Shown: one piece after another, positions 42,793 to 54,651 of the stretch
Layout of the letters: every line of letters starts with the position of its first letter
Position numbering within the stretch: position 1 is the first letter of the stretch
From: Rhizophagus clarus
Taxonomy: Eukaryota > Glomeromycota > Glomeromycetes > Glomerales > Glomeraceae
Direction: 5' to 3'
Assembly: GCA_015698045.1 (NCBI GenBank)
Contig: BLAL01000216.1
Coordinates: forward strand, 124,001 to 188,000
DNA length: 64,000 nt
Program-made: the position numbers and the translations under genes
Notes under the pieces: model-generated
Database searches by the model: none
What the model was told of the DNA's origin: nothing
What the model saw: only the letters and a program-made list of their open reading frames with translations

Positions 42793-44629
42793 TTATACGG
42801 TCCATACCACTTGGTTGGCATTTTTTACAATACATTCTCCTTCTTTTTCAAATTTTAGAGCTTTTAGAGTCTTAAATGCATCTTTAGCACAGGCTATAAG
42901 AGGAGAAGAGTTAATGTTTTCTTCTAGAATGAACCCATCAGTATGAATACGTCTGACTTTATCTACATAGGGTTGTACAGTTTCAGAAATAAACTTTCGA
43001 CCATGTGCTAGAAGGAATGGAGCAATTCTAGGGTATTCACCTTTGAAGGGATTACCTGGATTCGTAAATTGGAATCTCCACTGCTCCTCTTCTATTGGTA
43101 CAATGGAGTCTAATACCTCACCATCTGGAAAGTCAAAAGACTTACTCGATGTTGTAAGAGTCTGGTATGTTTTCTTTCTTTGGCAAAGTGCACCCCATAG
43201 CATATTAAGAATTCTTTTAGCTACTTGGCCAGCTATACCACCCTGATTCTTGATTTTAAAAAGAAAGTCTACATACTCTCCAAAGATTACACTGCCTCAA
43301 ATTCGAGTTTCTTTTTTATAAATAAGAGCATTAGAAGCTCCATCCTGAATTAATGTAACTTGAAGGCCAAGAGCTTTGGCACGTGTAAGATCAATATGAG
43401 TATATACATTATGGTAATTATATCGAAATAGCGGGTATCTTTTTTTTCAATACTTGCACAAAATATTCCAAAATGGCTATATCCTCGATGGTTAGTAAAG
43501 TCTTTTAAAATCTGAAACTTACCTTTACCGATAGGAAAGTTTAAAGCTGATTGCTGAATACTAGGATAAAGACTCGTTTCATCATAACTCCTTCCATATC
43601 CTTCCCAGTTATTTTGTACCCAGATAATCCCTCCCATTATTGCTTTACTTATCCATTGCGCTTCAAGTACGTCAAGGGTTCATTAGCAGGAATATCTACA
43701 CTTAATTTTTCGAATAGCCAAAGAGCTGTTCTCTTTATGTTCCAATCAAGTAATGATATATCAATTAGGATGCCTAGCTTTTTCGTCTCCTGTAAAAAGG
43801 CATCTCGTTCAGCATTAATTCTGATATATGCCTTTTCCAATGATTCTTGACGTTTAGCTAGAATGAAGGAGTAGTTTTTGCTAAATTTGAGTTTTTGAAA
43901 CTGCTGGACGGTAATAGGCTTGATCTCCTTTCCATTATATATATGAACAGTATCTTTTACTTCATTCTCCTGATAAGTTATAGGCTTCTTTGGCCTTTTA
44001 CATTCAAAGCTGGGATGTTTTCTATCTGGATTAAGAGCGAGGGAATAATGTTCATTAGTGAGAGTAAGGGTTATTCTTCTTTGTGCTGGACTCTTAGAGA
44101 TATAGGTATGATCACCTACAACATTGATAGCAATACTTCAAGCTAATCGTTCTATTTTTTCAATACAGACAATTGGAATAGAATCATCTCGTGCCAGTTT
44201 CAAGATATTCTTTAAAGACTCAGGCTTTTCAATACTTTGAGGCATATTCAAATAAGAGTCATAAGCCATTTTTAAGCACTGATAAAAACAATCATTTGTA
44301 TCGCCACATCCACCTGATACTGCCGGTGAATCCCTCATATAAATGATAAAGTTATCAAATCGCTCTGGATCACCTATATTATCAGGCAATTGACTCGCAT
44401 CATAGTGATCAAGTAGAGAGAAAAGGTTTGCGTCTTCTCCATTTGTAGTCCATTGACCAGGCTTTCAGTTCTCATAAGGAAGTAGGATTTGAAACTGTTT
44501 GCCTGGATATCGGGCTTTAAGTTTTTGATCGAAGTTTGCAATTCCTCTTCTAGAGAACAAACGGCTACTATACTTAACTTCTATGATGTCTGGCCTATTT
44601 GGTAAATGACGAACTAGTCTTGATAACAT
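42793..44629 (-). pseudogene. Protein-primed DNA polymerase B region
   Basis: GRSYDETSLYPSIQQSALNF carries the DxxSLYP motif A of family B polymerases. A later GIAGQVAKRILNMLWG stretch corresponds to the fingers helix, and VWTV closes the frame. The family copies the element's linear DNA using a terminal protein. An N-terminal segment (SGGCGDTNDCFYQCLKMAY, about 44,285-44,340) is unlike a polymerase and recalls an OTU-type cysteine motif. The region is broken. Confidence 0.75.
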
Positions 44630-44708
44630 TTCTTTGAAATATATAGTATTTATTTAATTGCTAATTTTTCATTACTATATTTGAAAAAAAAAATAAAATA
44701 ACTAGCCC

Positions 44709-47036
44709 TTATAATTGATCAATTTCATCAAATGCACCATCCTCATCATAATCAGATTCGTCACCATTGGCCTCCATACATTCACGTTCATTTATTGTGC
44801 TATGGCATTCTATTATTTGTGGTTGTAATTTTGCAACTTTATAGCCAGAAGGAGGTTCTACAAATACAGTTTCCTTATTCTCATTGTATCTTCTTAGATA
44901 GTCGGCAAGTTCACAGCATGATATTTGCCTATCCACCTCATCATTGTATTTGATCCATTCTTTTAGCTTATCTATGGCGTCACCAAATTGGGCGAGATAC
45001 AGATTATCTCTTCTTGCAATTTTATCAAATTCCTCCAATTCGGCTAAGAGTAATTCCCAGTCATATTGAGCTTCTTCATCCATATATTTAGCCCAGCATT
45101 CTAGGGATACAGAATATAACTCATTTATCATATCATCACGAGAATTCTTGTACCAGGGCTTTATGTGGTCATATTTATGTCTATCTATCCATTCCCAATA
45201 TTTGGCGGTATTCATTTTAGGCATAGGATCAGGATTAGCTTTCTGAACTGACTTTGGGTCTCGCTTTAGTGGCAGTTCAGTAGAAGGACCAGGTGTTCCA
45301 TATGGTTCTGACTCTATCTCTGGTTCTTCCTCTACTTTTGGTTCTTGTTCTGACTTAGCCGAAGGTGGTATAAGAGTATTTAGTTCTGTTATGAAGTTAT
45401 CTATTAGGTTTTTAACAGATTCTGAAGCGGTGGGTTCAGATGGTGTCAATGGAGAAGTCGCTTCTTCTTTCACTTCTACCTTTAGATGCACTGGCTTTGG
45501 AGGAACTGGTGGTGAACTTTTCTTTTGCTTATTTGGTATATCAGCTCCAATTTGTGCTAAGAACTGATCAAGAGCTTTGGGGTCAGATATAGATTTCTTA
45601 GGGATATCAACCCCCTCGATATCAATCTCATCAGTTTCATGAATCCAGTTATTGCTAAGATATTTCTTGTATAAAGTTTCTCTAGATATATTGTAAACTC
45701 TAGTACACTTTCCATTAAGTTTAACCAGATTGCTGGTCATATTTAGCTCACTTGATAATGTTCTTGCAACCACAACTTTAGATAAGGGTGTAATTCTTCT
45801 ATTTTCACAGTAACTTGTATAGGTGGCGTATAATATGTGAACTGGCAAGCATGTAGTCATATAATCAGTTTCTGCTATATACGTCTCCTTTATAAATTGA
45901 AATAATGGTGGAAGAGTAGATACAATATGCTCTTGTTTAGATGCAGTCATAGGAGGTGGGTTGCCATTAAAATCTGGATATTTATCAGCAATAACCTTTA
46001 AGTAAGCATAAAAGGCCTCACCCACCCCTGGATATTTCATTGCATTATTTAACTGTTTAAAATATTGCTTATCTCCTTTTCGAGCAGGTGAGACATCTAA
46101 GAAAACTGTTCATCTATCATTATTTTCAACTCTGAGAGCATTTTCATTGGTAAGAACAATGGTAGACATAAAGTTTTTATATTGGATAGGTTTCATGAAT
46201 TTTTCATGAATTTCTATAATATCACTAGTAACTTTATCTTTGAGAGCACGATATAATGAATTCTATTGGCTTTTTTCTGTGGGCATCTCTTCTAATAAAA
46301 GAAGTACTTTACCAGATAATTGTCCGTTAAAACTACCTAGAATTATTTCAGGATCGCTTGTCTTATAGACTAGCTGAGTACCTAAAACATAACGCTGGAT
46401 AAATTCAGTTATAGTACCTTTACCCCAGCCTTGACCTGATTTAAGATAAAGTAATGAATACATCTTTTTGGCTGAAGCTACACCAGCAAACCATTTAATA
46501 ATGTATTCAGTTAAATTCCAATCTCCTGAACACCAGATATCCCGAATATGAGTAAATATGGATTTGACTGCCCGATGGATGTTAGCTGAAAAGTCTGTTA
46601 AAGGACGTAATTGATGTAAGAAACCTGGGAAAATGTTAAGATAGTTTTGACCTTGAATCTTATAAATACGTTTCTTTGCAGGATCACAAGTTGCTACACA
46701 TGTAAAAGAATTATCATGTAAAAACCAATAGGCAATATTAAATTTTATCTTTATTGGAGGCTGTTCAGGATCGGATTGCTTAAAGAAGGTTTTAGTTATA
46801 GGACGAATGAGCATACCAATATTTTTTATAGGAATATGCTCAAAATTCTTATTATCAGGTCGCTACATAAATACACCATGTGGATTGGAACAGAGAATGA
46901 AGTAACTGCAAATATATCGCTTTGCTTTTATAAAGTCATCTAAACTGTTTGCCTTTTTGATAAGCCGTTTTAGTATATCAATACTGTATGCTTCTTTGGA
47001 TTCACCGAATGTTGGGATTACTACTTGGTTACTCAT
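44709..47036 (-). pseudogene. D5-like superfamily 3 helicase region
   Basis: The open stretch 46,263-46,814 has Walker A (SGQGWGKGTITEF) and Walker B (KVLLLLEEMP), typical of viral D5/SF3 helicases. The open stretch 44,709-46,040 starts with a segment like the D5 C-terminal winged helix (TPLSKVVVARTLSSELN, VYNISRETLYKKYL). It continues into a Pro/Glu-rich linker and acidic tail. The helicase would unwind DNA during element replication. The region is broken. Confidence 0.75.
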
Positions 47037-47116
47037 TGTTAGTTAGATACTTTACTACAAGTTTTGTTTAATTTATTTTTTTTTAATACCTATATATGAA
47101 CTATGTTTAATTACAA

Positions 47117-47712
47117 TTTTTTTTCAGTATATTTGTCTCTTGGGGGTTGATACATTTAGGTACGAACAGATTGATGACTGGTATGATGACTGATGATTGG
47201 TATAGATAGGTGGGTACAGATGGGTGAAAGGGTATTTTTTACATATCATATTGGCTCAGTGAAGTGTTTGAGCTAGTTACAGATGGGTGAAAGGGTATTT
47301 TTTACATATTATATTGGGCTCAGTGAAGCGTTTGAGCTAGTTACAGATGGGTGAAAAGTTGAGGTTACAGGTTACGCATCAGGTACCCCATTTCAAAGCT
47401 ATTATATAATTTTTTTTTTCAGATTACTTTTCCTAAAATCATCTGTAACATCTGTAGTATCTGTAACCTCTCCTCTTTTTCTTCTTTATTCTTCGTTTTA
47501 TCTTGTTCTTGGTATATTTGTTAGTTACAGATGTGGTTACAGATGATTACAGATGGGGGTATGGTATGAAAATGGTATTTATCCATGGTATTGTTAGAGA
47601 CGCGCCATGAGGCGCTAGAGCCTAACTGGAAGGGGATCTGATAGGGTTTTACCCTGGAAAGGGGATGTATAGGGGCTTTAACCACCGCTGGGTGTAGTCC
47701 GGCACCGACGAC
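47117..47712 (-). repeat. Right Polinton TIR
   Basis: 596-bp inverted copy of 33,551-34,146, including both 70-bp units. It ends GGCACCGACGAC before the GGTGA duplication. Confidence 0.92.
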
Positions 47713-48981
47713 GGTGAAGATTTTTCTGGCTTTATGGCCGATCAGTAAAAAACTTTTGTCTTGGTGTATACAATACCAATAATGTGGGATTTACTATCTG
47801 CCCCAGATCGGGAAATTTTAGGGAATTTTGTCAGAGCTTGTTCACTTTTAATTTGTAGAATTATTGACAATAATATGATAACAGAAGCTCACGAACAGCT
47901 ACTTAAAGTTGCATTGTTAATCGAAGAGCATTATGGACCAGAAAAAATCACTCCGAATCTCTACCTATGCTTACATATTAAAGAATGTTGTCAGGATTAC
48001 AGTCCATTATATTTATTTTGGTGTTTTTCATTCGAAAGGATGAATGGTGTTTTAGGTAAATTATATGTTAATTGCTGTAAACGATAAAAATTTGCAATAA
48101 TGTAGTAAATTTATCTTATTTATATTTAGGTTCTTTCCCAAATAGTCATTATCAAATAGAACCAGAACTATTACGGATAATTATGCAAAACTGGAGACTT
48201 GACAACATTTTGTCCTCTCAATTGAATAATAAAAAGTTTACTGAAGGATTAAAATTATTAAAACCTCAGTTCACTACCGGCACTTTTTCTGCTTATGACG
48301 AATTAGATTATAATGAACTATTTCGATTCAAGCAGATTTTCTGCCAAGAGACTGACAATATGATTAATGGTAGTGAGGCATTTCCTGGTAAAATGCTTAC
48401 ACCAAGAAAAAATAGGGTTTCTCTGCCAGATGATATTTATCGAATCTTAATTGAATATTATAGTGATGCATATGAATCGAAATTTATATCAATTGCAGAA
48501 TCAGCATCAGCTGGTCTGAACGATATTGTTGTTACAAATATGTTTAATCAGTTTGGTCGTGTCTGAATTTCAGCAGAGGTTTTTGGGTCGGTAATGGCAC
48601 CGCGATTCTTTAAAAATGCACATATTTTAGCTAAATTTATCCAAGATAATGAAACGAGTGATTTATTTCCTGGTCAGATACAATATTACATTGAACATAT
48701 AACCAATACACTGAATGGTCTTAAAACTCATCAGTTAGCATTGATTAGATGATATAAACTGGTACCAAATCGACAAACATGATTTTATACGAGCTTTGAT
48801 ACAGAAGAATATTCAAATATTGAACTTTGGGAAAATAACTTTTACGATTTGAGTCAGGATTGCTTAATCCCAATTCATAATATATATAGCCAATTCGTGT
48901 CTAGTCAATTTACAATTAGTAAAAAAAGATTTATTACATATAAGGCTATAATACCAATAAACTGGCAATTTCATTTATAGG
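47713..48981 (+). pseudogene. Second CACTA-type transposase, C-terminal part after the Polinton
   Basis: The sequence resumes at the codons following 33,550 (VTGE-DFSGFMAD, compare IATGEGFSSFTAD in the first element). It runs through TIPIMWDLLSAPDREILGNF and FWCFSFERMNG, an intron at 48,054-48,129 in the same place as in the first transposase (GTAAAT to TTTAG), and PELLRIIMQNWRLDN to the stop at 48,979. In-frame stops occur at about 47,746, 48,564, 48,751 and 48,780. The C-terminal half is homologous to 23,995-24,792. Confidence 0.85.
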
Positions 48982-49208
48982 GAATACTTATAAAATATTC
49001 TAAATAATCAATCTATTGTTTTATTTTATTATAAACTTCATTTAGTAAATAATGAAGTATAATAATAATGTATAATAGATTTATTAAATGAAAAATTTGA
49101 TTTGCAAAATTTGCGAAAATTATAATTATTTTAATACAAAAGAAAAAGTTCATTGCGAACGAACTTTATTCAATTTTCCAGTTAGAAGAATTAAAACGAA
49201 ATCACTAT

Positions 49209-50275
49209 TTATTTATCATTTTCGCTATCAGGAAAGTATTTTGGAGAATCGGTATCACAATCTTCCATTTCAACCGTTTCATGTATTTTAAGAAAATTTT
49301 CTTTTCTTTCCTGTTGTTCCAGATTTTTTTTATGATTATAGATTGCTTGTCCTTCTTCTTCTGTGATAATATGCCTTGTCTCGACTAATTTTAGCCAGAC
49401 TTCGTACCCAGCAGTACTTAAAGTAGATTTAAAAAAATTTATTTTCAGGTTCGGAAAAACATCAATGATACTCCATTTCCGATTTGCAAGACTGACTAAA
49501 CTTTCGATTCTTTTTCCCATTTTTATAATAGTTGATATATCTCGAGTATTATTAAATTTTCTAGAACCAGAGTTATATTCGATTATTTTTTTATTAGCCT
49601 GGTTTTTTATTGTCTCTCCTTTAACTCTAACCTTATATAAATTACAATAAATCTCTATTTTTCAATGTAACACAAGAAAATTTACGTATTCTCTAAACAA
49701 CCTTCTTCTTCTTATTTCCATCTCGATGTGCTCTTCAAGAAGCCTATCGTAAACTTTTATTAAATGGGTAATTAACGTTTTTATAGTATTTTCTTTAATA
49801 GTGTCAAAATCATCATGCTTTAAGAGATCTTTCTCTGAAATTATTTCAGGAAAATTTAATTCGCTCTAAAAGTCAATTACTTCTTCCTCTTTCTCCTCCT
49901 CCTCTTTCCTTAAATTATAGATTATTAAAAAATCCTTGTCGGTTTAATTTTCAATTTCAGCTTCGAATTTTTCCTTTGTTAATGTACTTAACTTTTCTAA
50001 CAACTTTTGGATATACAATTTAACGTTAATATTGATTGGATTCATTGTAGAAGGAGTAGTTGGCAAATTATCAATATGTAATAGTAGTTCGTGTAAATTT
50101 TTTGCCATTTCGATTGCCTGTGCGGATAAGATTGGTCTTGCATTTCTTACTGTTAATGAACTTATTGAACTAGATTCTGGGGCTATGCTTGCTGTTTGTA
50201 AACTTTGAATTTCTTCTTCTTTATTAAGAAGTATTTTAAAATTTCTGAATTCGTTGCTATCAGTAACTGCTTCTA
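49209..50275 (-). pseudogene. Unrecognised gene, 5' end removed by a transposon
   Basis: One frame of about 355 codons runs from the transposon junction at 50,275 to the stop at 49,209. It is broken by TAA (49,944), TAG (49,866) and TGA (49,662). It encodes Ser/Thr-rich and helical segments (SAQAIEMAKNLHELLLHIDN), a charged middle (RKEEEEKEEEVIDF, HIEMEIRRRRLFREY) and a conserved-looking end (ANRKWSIIDVFPNLKINFF, AGYEVWLKLVETRHIITEEE) with an acidic tail. No domain is recognised. The single frame with three stops argues for a decayed gene, not chance. Confidence 0.65.
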
Positions 50276-50289
50276 CTGGTCAAAATCGA

Positions 50290-50640
50290 TGCTATCAGGT
50301 ACATATCGGGTACCTGATATGTACCCGATATGTGTGAAATATGTGTATGCTATTTAATAATACTACACATATCGGGTACCCGATATGTACCCATCGGATG
50401 CAGAAAATCGGTGACATATAACGTACATATCGGGTACATTTCTCATACATATTGGGTAGTTAAATATCGGTTACATATCATAGATTTATTGGGTACCCGA
50501 TATATTTTAAAAAAATATCAGACAGATATTATACACTTATCGGATAGTGCTAATAAGTATCCTATATATACCCGATATGTATCCTATTTGTATTTGAAAT
50601 ATAAGCATAATTTCATAATTTTCACACATATCGGATAGCC
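50290..50640. repeat. Left subterminal CGGGTACCCG palindrome cluster
   Basis: At least six copies or half-copies of ATATCGGGTACCCGATAT-like words in tandem and inverted order. The mirror cluster is at 54,970-55,170. They look like binding sites for a dimeric protein. Confidence 0.8.
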
Positions 50641-50899
50641 GAAAAGTATAGCATTTATGGGGCATTAATAGTAGTAGATTTATAATTTAAATACAATTGT
50701 AATTTAAAAGTAATTTAATTCATTTAATTGTAATTACTGAAAGTTTTATTTATATTTTCAATCGATAATAAAAAAAATATTATACAAAAAATATTATAAA
50801 AAAAATTCACTACTCTTTACACAAATTTACAATTAATGTTCACTTGTTTGCTTGTTTTCATTTCATTATATCTATTTAATTTGAAAGAAAGTAAAATGT

Positions 50900-51310
50900 T
50901 AGTAATAAAAGTGTTAGTATGAATATTAGTAGAAGTGTTAGCAAAAGAAAAGGAACGTTAATAAAAAAATTTTTACATTAGAAAGTGTTAGTATTAATGT
51001 TAGTATGAAAGTTAGTAGAAGTAGAAAAGGAACGTCAATAAAAAAAAATATAAAGTATAAGTATTAATGTTAGTGTTAATGTTAGTAGAAGTGTTAGTAA
51101 AAGTAAGAAATAAAAAATGTTTAACAGTAGAACATTGTTAGTAGAAACGTTAGTAGGAGGAAACACATTAGAAAAAAATATTAGTAAGAGTGTTAACAGG
51201 ATGGAAAAAGAAATTTCAACAAAAAATGTACCTTTGTATTTATTTTTTAGAAAAACCAATAAAGTAAAAAACTCGATAGTAGAACATTGTTTAGGACGTT
51301 AGTGAGAAGA
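50900..51310. repeat. GTTAGTA/TTAATGTTAGT simple repeat tract
   Basis: Degenerate GTTAGTATTAATGTTAG units, the reverse complement in flavour of the ACTAAC tracts at 16.4 and 55.2 kb. No gene; short frames across it are low-complexity. Confidence 0.7.
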
Positions 51311-51346
51311 AATACATTGGAAAAATATATTAATAAGAGTGTTAAG

Positions 51347-51978
51347 AATAACATAATAATGGGAAAAGAAATTTCAACAAAAAATATACCTTTATCTTTA
51401 TTTTTTAGACAAAAACAATAAAGTAAAAATTTGAGAGAGAGAGAAAAAAGTTTTGAAAAAAAAAAACGATAAATAAATAATTAAATCGTGATCGTGCAAT
51501 CACATGATCAACAAAATTATCAATTTTTATTGGTTATTTGGGTAATATTATAAATAACATAATAATGGGAAAAGAAATTTCAACAAAAAATATACCTTTA
51601 TCTTTATTTTTTAGACAAAACAATAAAGTAAAAATTTGAGAGAGAGAGAAAAAGTTTTTAAAAAAAAAAAAAAAAAATACGATAAATAAATAATTAAATC
51701 ATGATCGTGCAATCACATGATCAACAAAATTATCAATTTTTATTGGTTATTTGGGTAATATTATAAATAACATAATAATGGGAAAAGAAATTTCAACAAA
51801 AAATATACCTTTATCTTTATTTTTTAGACAAAACAATAAAGTAAAAATTTGAGAGAGAGAGAAAAAGTTTTTAAAAAAAAAAAAAAAAAAATACGATAAA
51901 TAAATAATTAAATCATGATCGTGCAATCACATGATCAACAAAATTATCAATTTTTATTGGTTATTTGGGTAATATTAT
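51347..51978. repeat. Three tandem ~206-213-bp repeats
   Basis: AATAACATAATAATGGGAAA starts at 51,347, 51,553 and 51,766. Each unit includes a GAGAGAGAGA run, a poly(A) tract of varying length and GATCGTGCAATCACATGATC. The second and third units are nearly identical, indicating recent duplication. Confidence 0.88.
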
Positions 51979-52797
51979 ATTCAGCCACATCAGCCACAAA
52001 ATTGGTCACCTATTGAATGCACAAGTCAATATTAGCGAAGAAGCACAAACTTGATTATTCACTATTCGTGCTCAACTTGAGTTGATAAAATTATTAAAAA
52101 ATCACTGATTTTATTAAATTTATCAGAATTTTTATACCTAATTAAAGATGATTAAATTAAGTTTTACTACTGATTTCATTATAACGTTACCAACTTTTTT
52201 GTTAATCTTGGATATTTTATTTTGAATTTTAATTGTTCGCTTTGAACTTGAGTTGAACTCGAGTTCAACTCGAGTTTAACTCGTTCGCTCAAGATCTTTG
52301 TGTAGTGTATTGTAGATCCGTAATTGTTTTATTTGTAGTCTATAATTGGCAAAAGCTTATTATAAACCAAAATAAAAAACACTATTTATTTACGTATCTG
52401 TATTATTAGATTTTACCTTTTTTAGATTTGATATATAATTAAAAAGAAGACCTTTATCTTGATATTTTGGAATCATGATCATAACAATTGAGTTTAGGTC
52501 AAGTTTAACTTGTTCATTGTGATTGATTGTATTGTAGATTCGTATCTGTATTATAATTAATATAAAGAAGACAGATCATAACAATCATGACATATTTGAG
52601 AAATTAGAACAATTTACGTAAATGTTCTTGAAGGGTAATTAATATAATAATACAAGGTGATAAAAAATTGTTTTTAAAAAGAGGTTTCATCTTTTTTTTT
52701 TCTTACAATAAATTTGTTGTCGTTATTTCTATTATATATTCTTTTTCTTAAAATTTGTTGCCGTTATTTTTTATTATTATATATTATTTTTCTTAAA

Positions 52798-53404
52798 ATG
52801 CCCGCAAATTGGACTGATGCAATAACTGAATATTTAATAAGATATAGGAGATAAAAAATTAAATGAAAACTAATAAATAACTTTGATCATATTCTAGTTT
52901 TTTTTTCTCTTACGTTTCCTGATCTAAAAATTAAATAAATAATGTTAAGGAGAAGGAACAACTACTACCATGACATACCCGGAAGGGACCGCTCCGAATT
53001 CTGGGAGAGCCTAGCTCAAAGAATTCAGAGACAGTTCCGCATGAGGTTCACTGGCCAACAGGTAGAAAGAAAGTGGAGAAACTTGGTCAAGAATTTTAAT
53101 GTTAGTAAAATAATAATAAATCATAAAAAAAAAATAAAAAAAAATAAAAAATTAATAGTATTAACATTTTTAGAATTTCTGTGAATGGAGGAATGGTGCG
53201 CGAAATGGAAGGTGGTCCCGGGAAGGAGAAAGATATTATAGGCAGTTCTGCACAAGGTTTTGGGACAGACCTGGTAATTATTAAGAATTTTTTTAATTTA
53301 TATTTAAGTTATTTAAGTTCTAAATTTATATATATTTCTTAGGAAATCACCACAGTCGTAGGCGGCGTAGAAACACTATGCATCGGCGGCCTCAGAATCT
53401 GTAA
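52798..53404 (+). CDS. Myb/SANT-like DNA-binding protein, second family member
   Basis: The exon plan matches the gene at 14,913-15,537. A first exon starts MPANWTDAITEYLIRYRR (52,798). Next come an exon ending at 53,100 (DRSEFWESLAQRI, TGQQVERKWRNLVKNFN), exon 53,174-53,273 (YYRQFCTRFWDRPG) and exon 53,343 onward (HHSRRRRRNTMHRRPQN). Introns 2 and 3 have clear GT-AG ends. The donor after exon 1 is not canonical in this copy. The stop TAA at 53,402-53,404 overlaps a good donor (GTAAAT at 53,401), so the message may instead splice on to the micro-exons from 54,090. It is the only gene-like frame of its transposon and may bind the GGTACC palindromes near the ends. Confidence 0.65.
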
Positions 53405-54089
53405 ATTATATTTTTTTATTTTTATTTTTTTTTTATTTTGTATTTTTTATATTTTTATATTTTTATTATTTTTATTATTATTATTTTTTATTTTTTATTA
53501 TCTTTTATTATTATTATTTTTTATTAAATATATATATATATTATATAGTCATCTAATTATTATTTTAATATTTTTACTATTTTATAATTTGATTTAATAT
53601 CGGCCTATATTCAACTGAAATTAAAAAATTCGACCTCAATTATAAGTAATTAAAGCTTATTATAATAAATTGCTTTTATTCAATAAACATTCATTTTTTT
53701 TTTATTAAAGTATTAATTAAATAAACAATCTGTCGTCATATATTATATAATATATTGTAATGATAAAATGTCCCCAATAAATTTTTAAAAAAGGTACATT
53801 TAGGCGTGACAGATCTAATACCGCTGATTCTTCCAAAATGTTACTAAAATCTTTCCATAGATCAAATTGAGAGAACTAATCTATCAATTTACAATATAAA
53901 ATCTTGAAATAATCTTTCACATTTTCAAAAATACGTGATCAAACTCATTTTTGTTAAACTGCCGAAACCTTTTGGCATTTATATGCAATAGTTTCGGCAT
54001 TTTAATTTAATTTGACGATCATTGATTATCATGATCAATCTATTTTTACGGTTTTCTAAACCATAATTTTTTTTTTATTTTTTTTTTAG

Positions 54090-54651
54090 GTTGCTAGACT
54101 CCTGGACTTGGAATGTAAGTTGGAAGGGGTGGGGGGAATTTTTTTTTAATATTAAAGAAACGTTACTAATGTTTCTTTCTTTATTTTTTTTAGGTTGCCA
54201 GCCTTCTTGGACAAACCAGACTTGAGAAATGTAAGTTGGAAAGGGTGGTGATTTTTTTTTAATATTAAAGAAACGTTACTAACATTTCTTTCTTTATTTT
54301 TTTTAGGTTGCCGGCCTTCTTGGACGAACCAGACTTGGGAATGTAAGTTAGAAAGGGCGGGGGATTTTTTTTTAATATTAAAGAAATGTTACTAATGTTT
54401 CTTTCTTTATTTTTTTTAGGTTGCCAGCCTTCTTGGATGAACCGGACTTGGAAATGTAAGTTGGAAAGGGTGGTGATTTTTTTTTAATATTAAAGAAACG
54501 TTACTAACATTTCTTTCTTTATTTTTTTCAGATTGCTGGACTCCGGACTTGAAATGTAAGGAGAGAGGGAGGGATATTTTTTGAATATTAAAGAAACAGT
54601 TTAACGTTTCTTTTATTTATTTTAGGTTGCAGTTTCCCTTGTTCCTCTTGA
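54090..54651 (+). other. Tandem array of micro-exons with conserved splice sites
   Basis: Six exon-like units start at 54,090, 54,194, 54,307, 54,420, 54,532 and 54,626. The first five are 25, 37, 36, 36 and 24 nt long. Each is preceded by a T-rich tract and TAG/CAG and followed by GTAAGT or GTAAGG. The introns are near-identical and contain an AACGTTACTAACAT branch-point-like word. The exon consensus is GTTGCCAGCCTTCTTGGA-x-GAACC-GACTTGGAAAT. Joined from the GTAAAT donor at 53,401, one frame stays open through all six and ends at TGA 54,649. A second frame over exons 3-6 is also open and repeats LPAFLDEPDL. The last exon runs into a palindrome. Whether it is expressed is unknown. Confidence 0.65.

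Larger units (their letters stand above)
33551..47712. mobile_element. Polinton/Maverick fossil, 14.2 kb, inserted in a CACTA transposase
   Basis: The ends are 596-bp inverted repeats starting GTCGTCAGTGCCAGG, flanked by the 5-bp duplication GGTGA (33,546-33,550 and 47,713-47,717). The gene set is Polinton-like: retroviral-type integrase with chromodomain, A32-like packaging ATPase, protein-primed DNA polymerase B and D5-like helicase. Added to these are a Gag-like protein, a retropepsin-like protease, a zinc-ribbon protein and several unknowns. I saw no double-jelly-roll major or single-jelly-roll minor capsid gene. The two TIR arms differ at several percent of positions by eye, so the insertion is moderately old. 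The element is broken, with roughly ten breaks. Some frames, including ATPase and Gag-like, are open. Confidence 0.9.

Noticed and set aside
48982-49208. Right end of the second CACTA-type element
   Set aside because: I looked for an inverted match to the region left of 29.6 kb and for CACAGG ends, and found none that I could defend, so no element boundary is reported.
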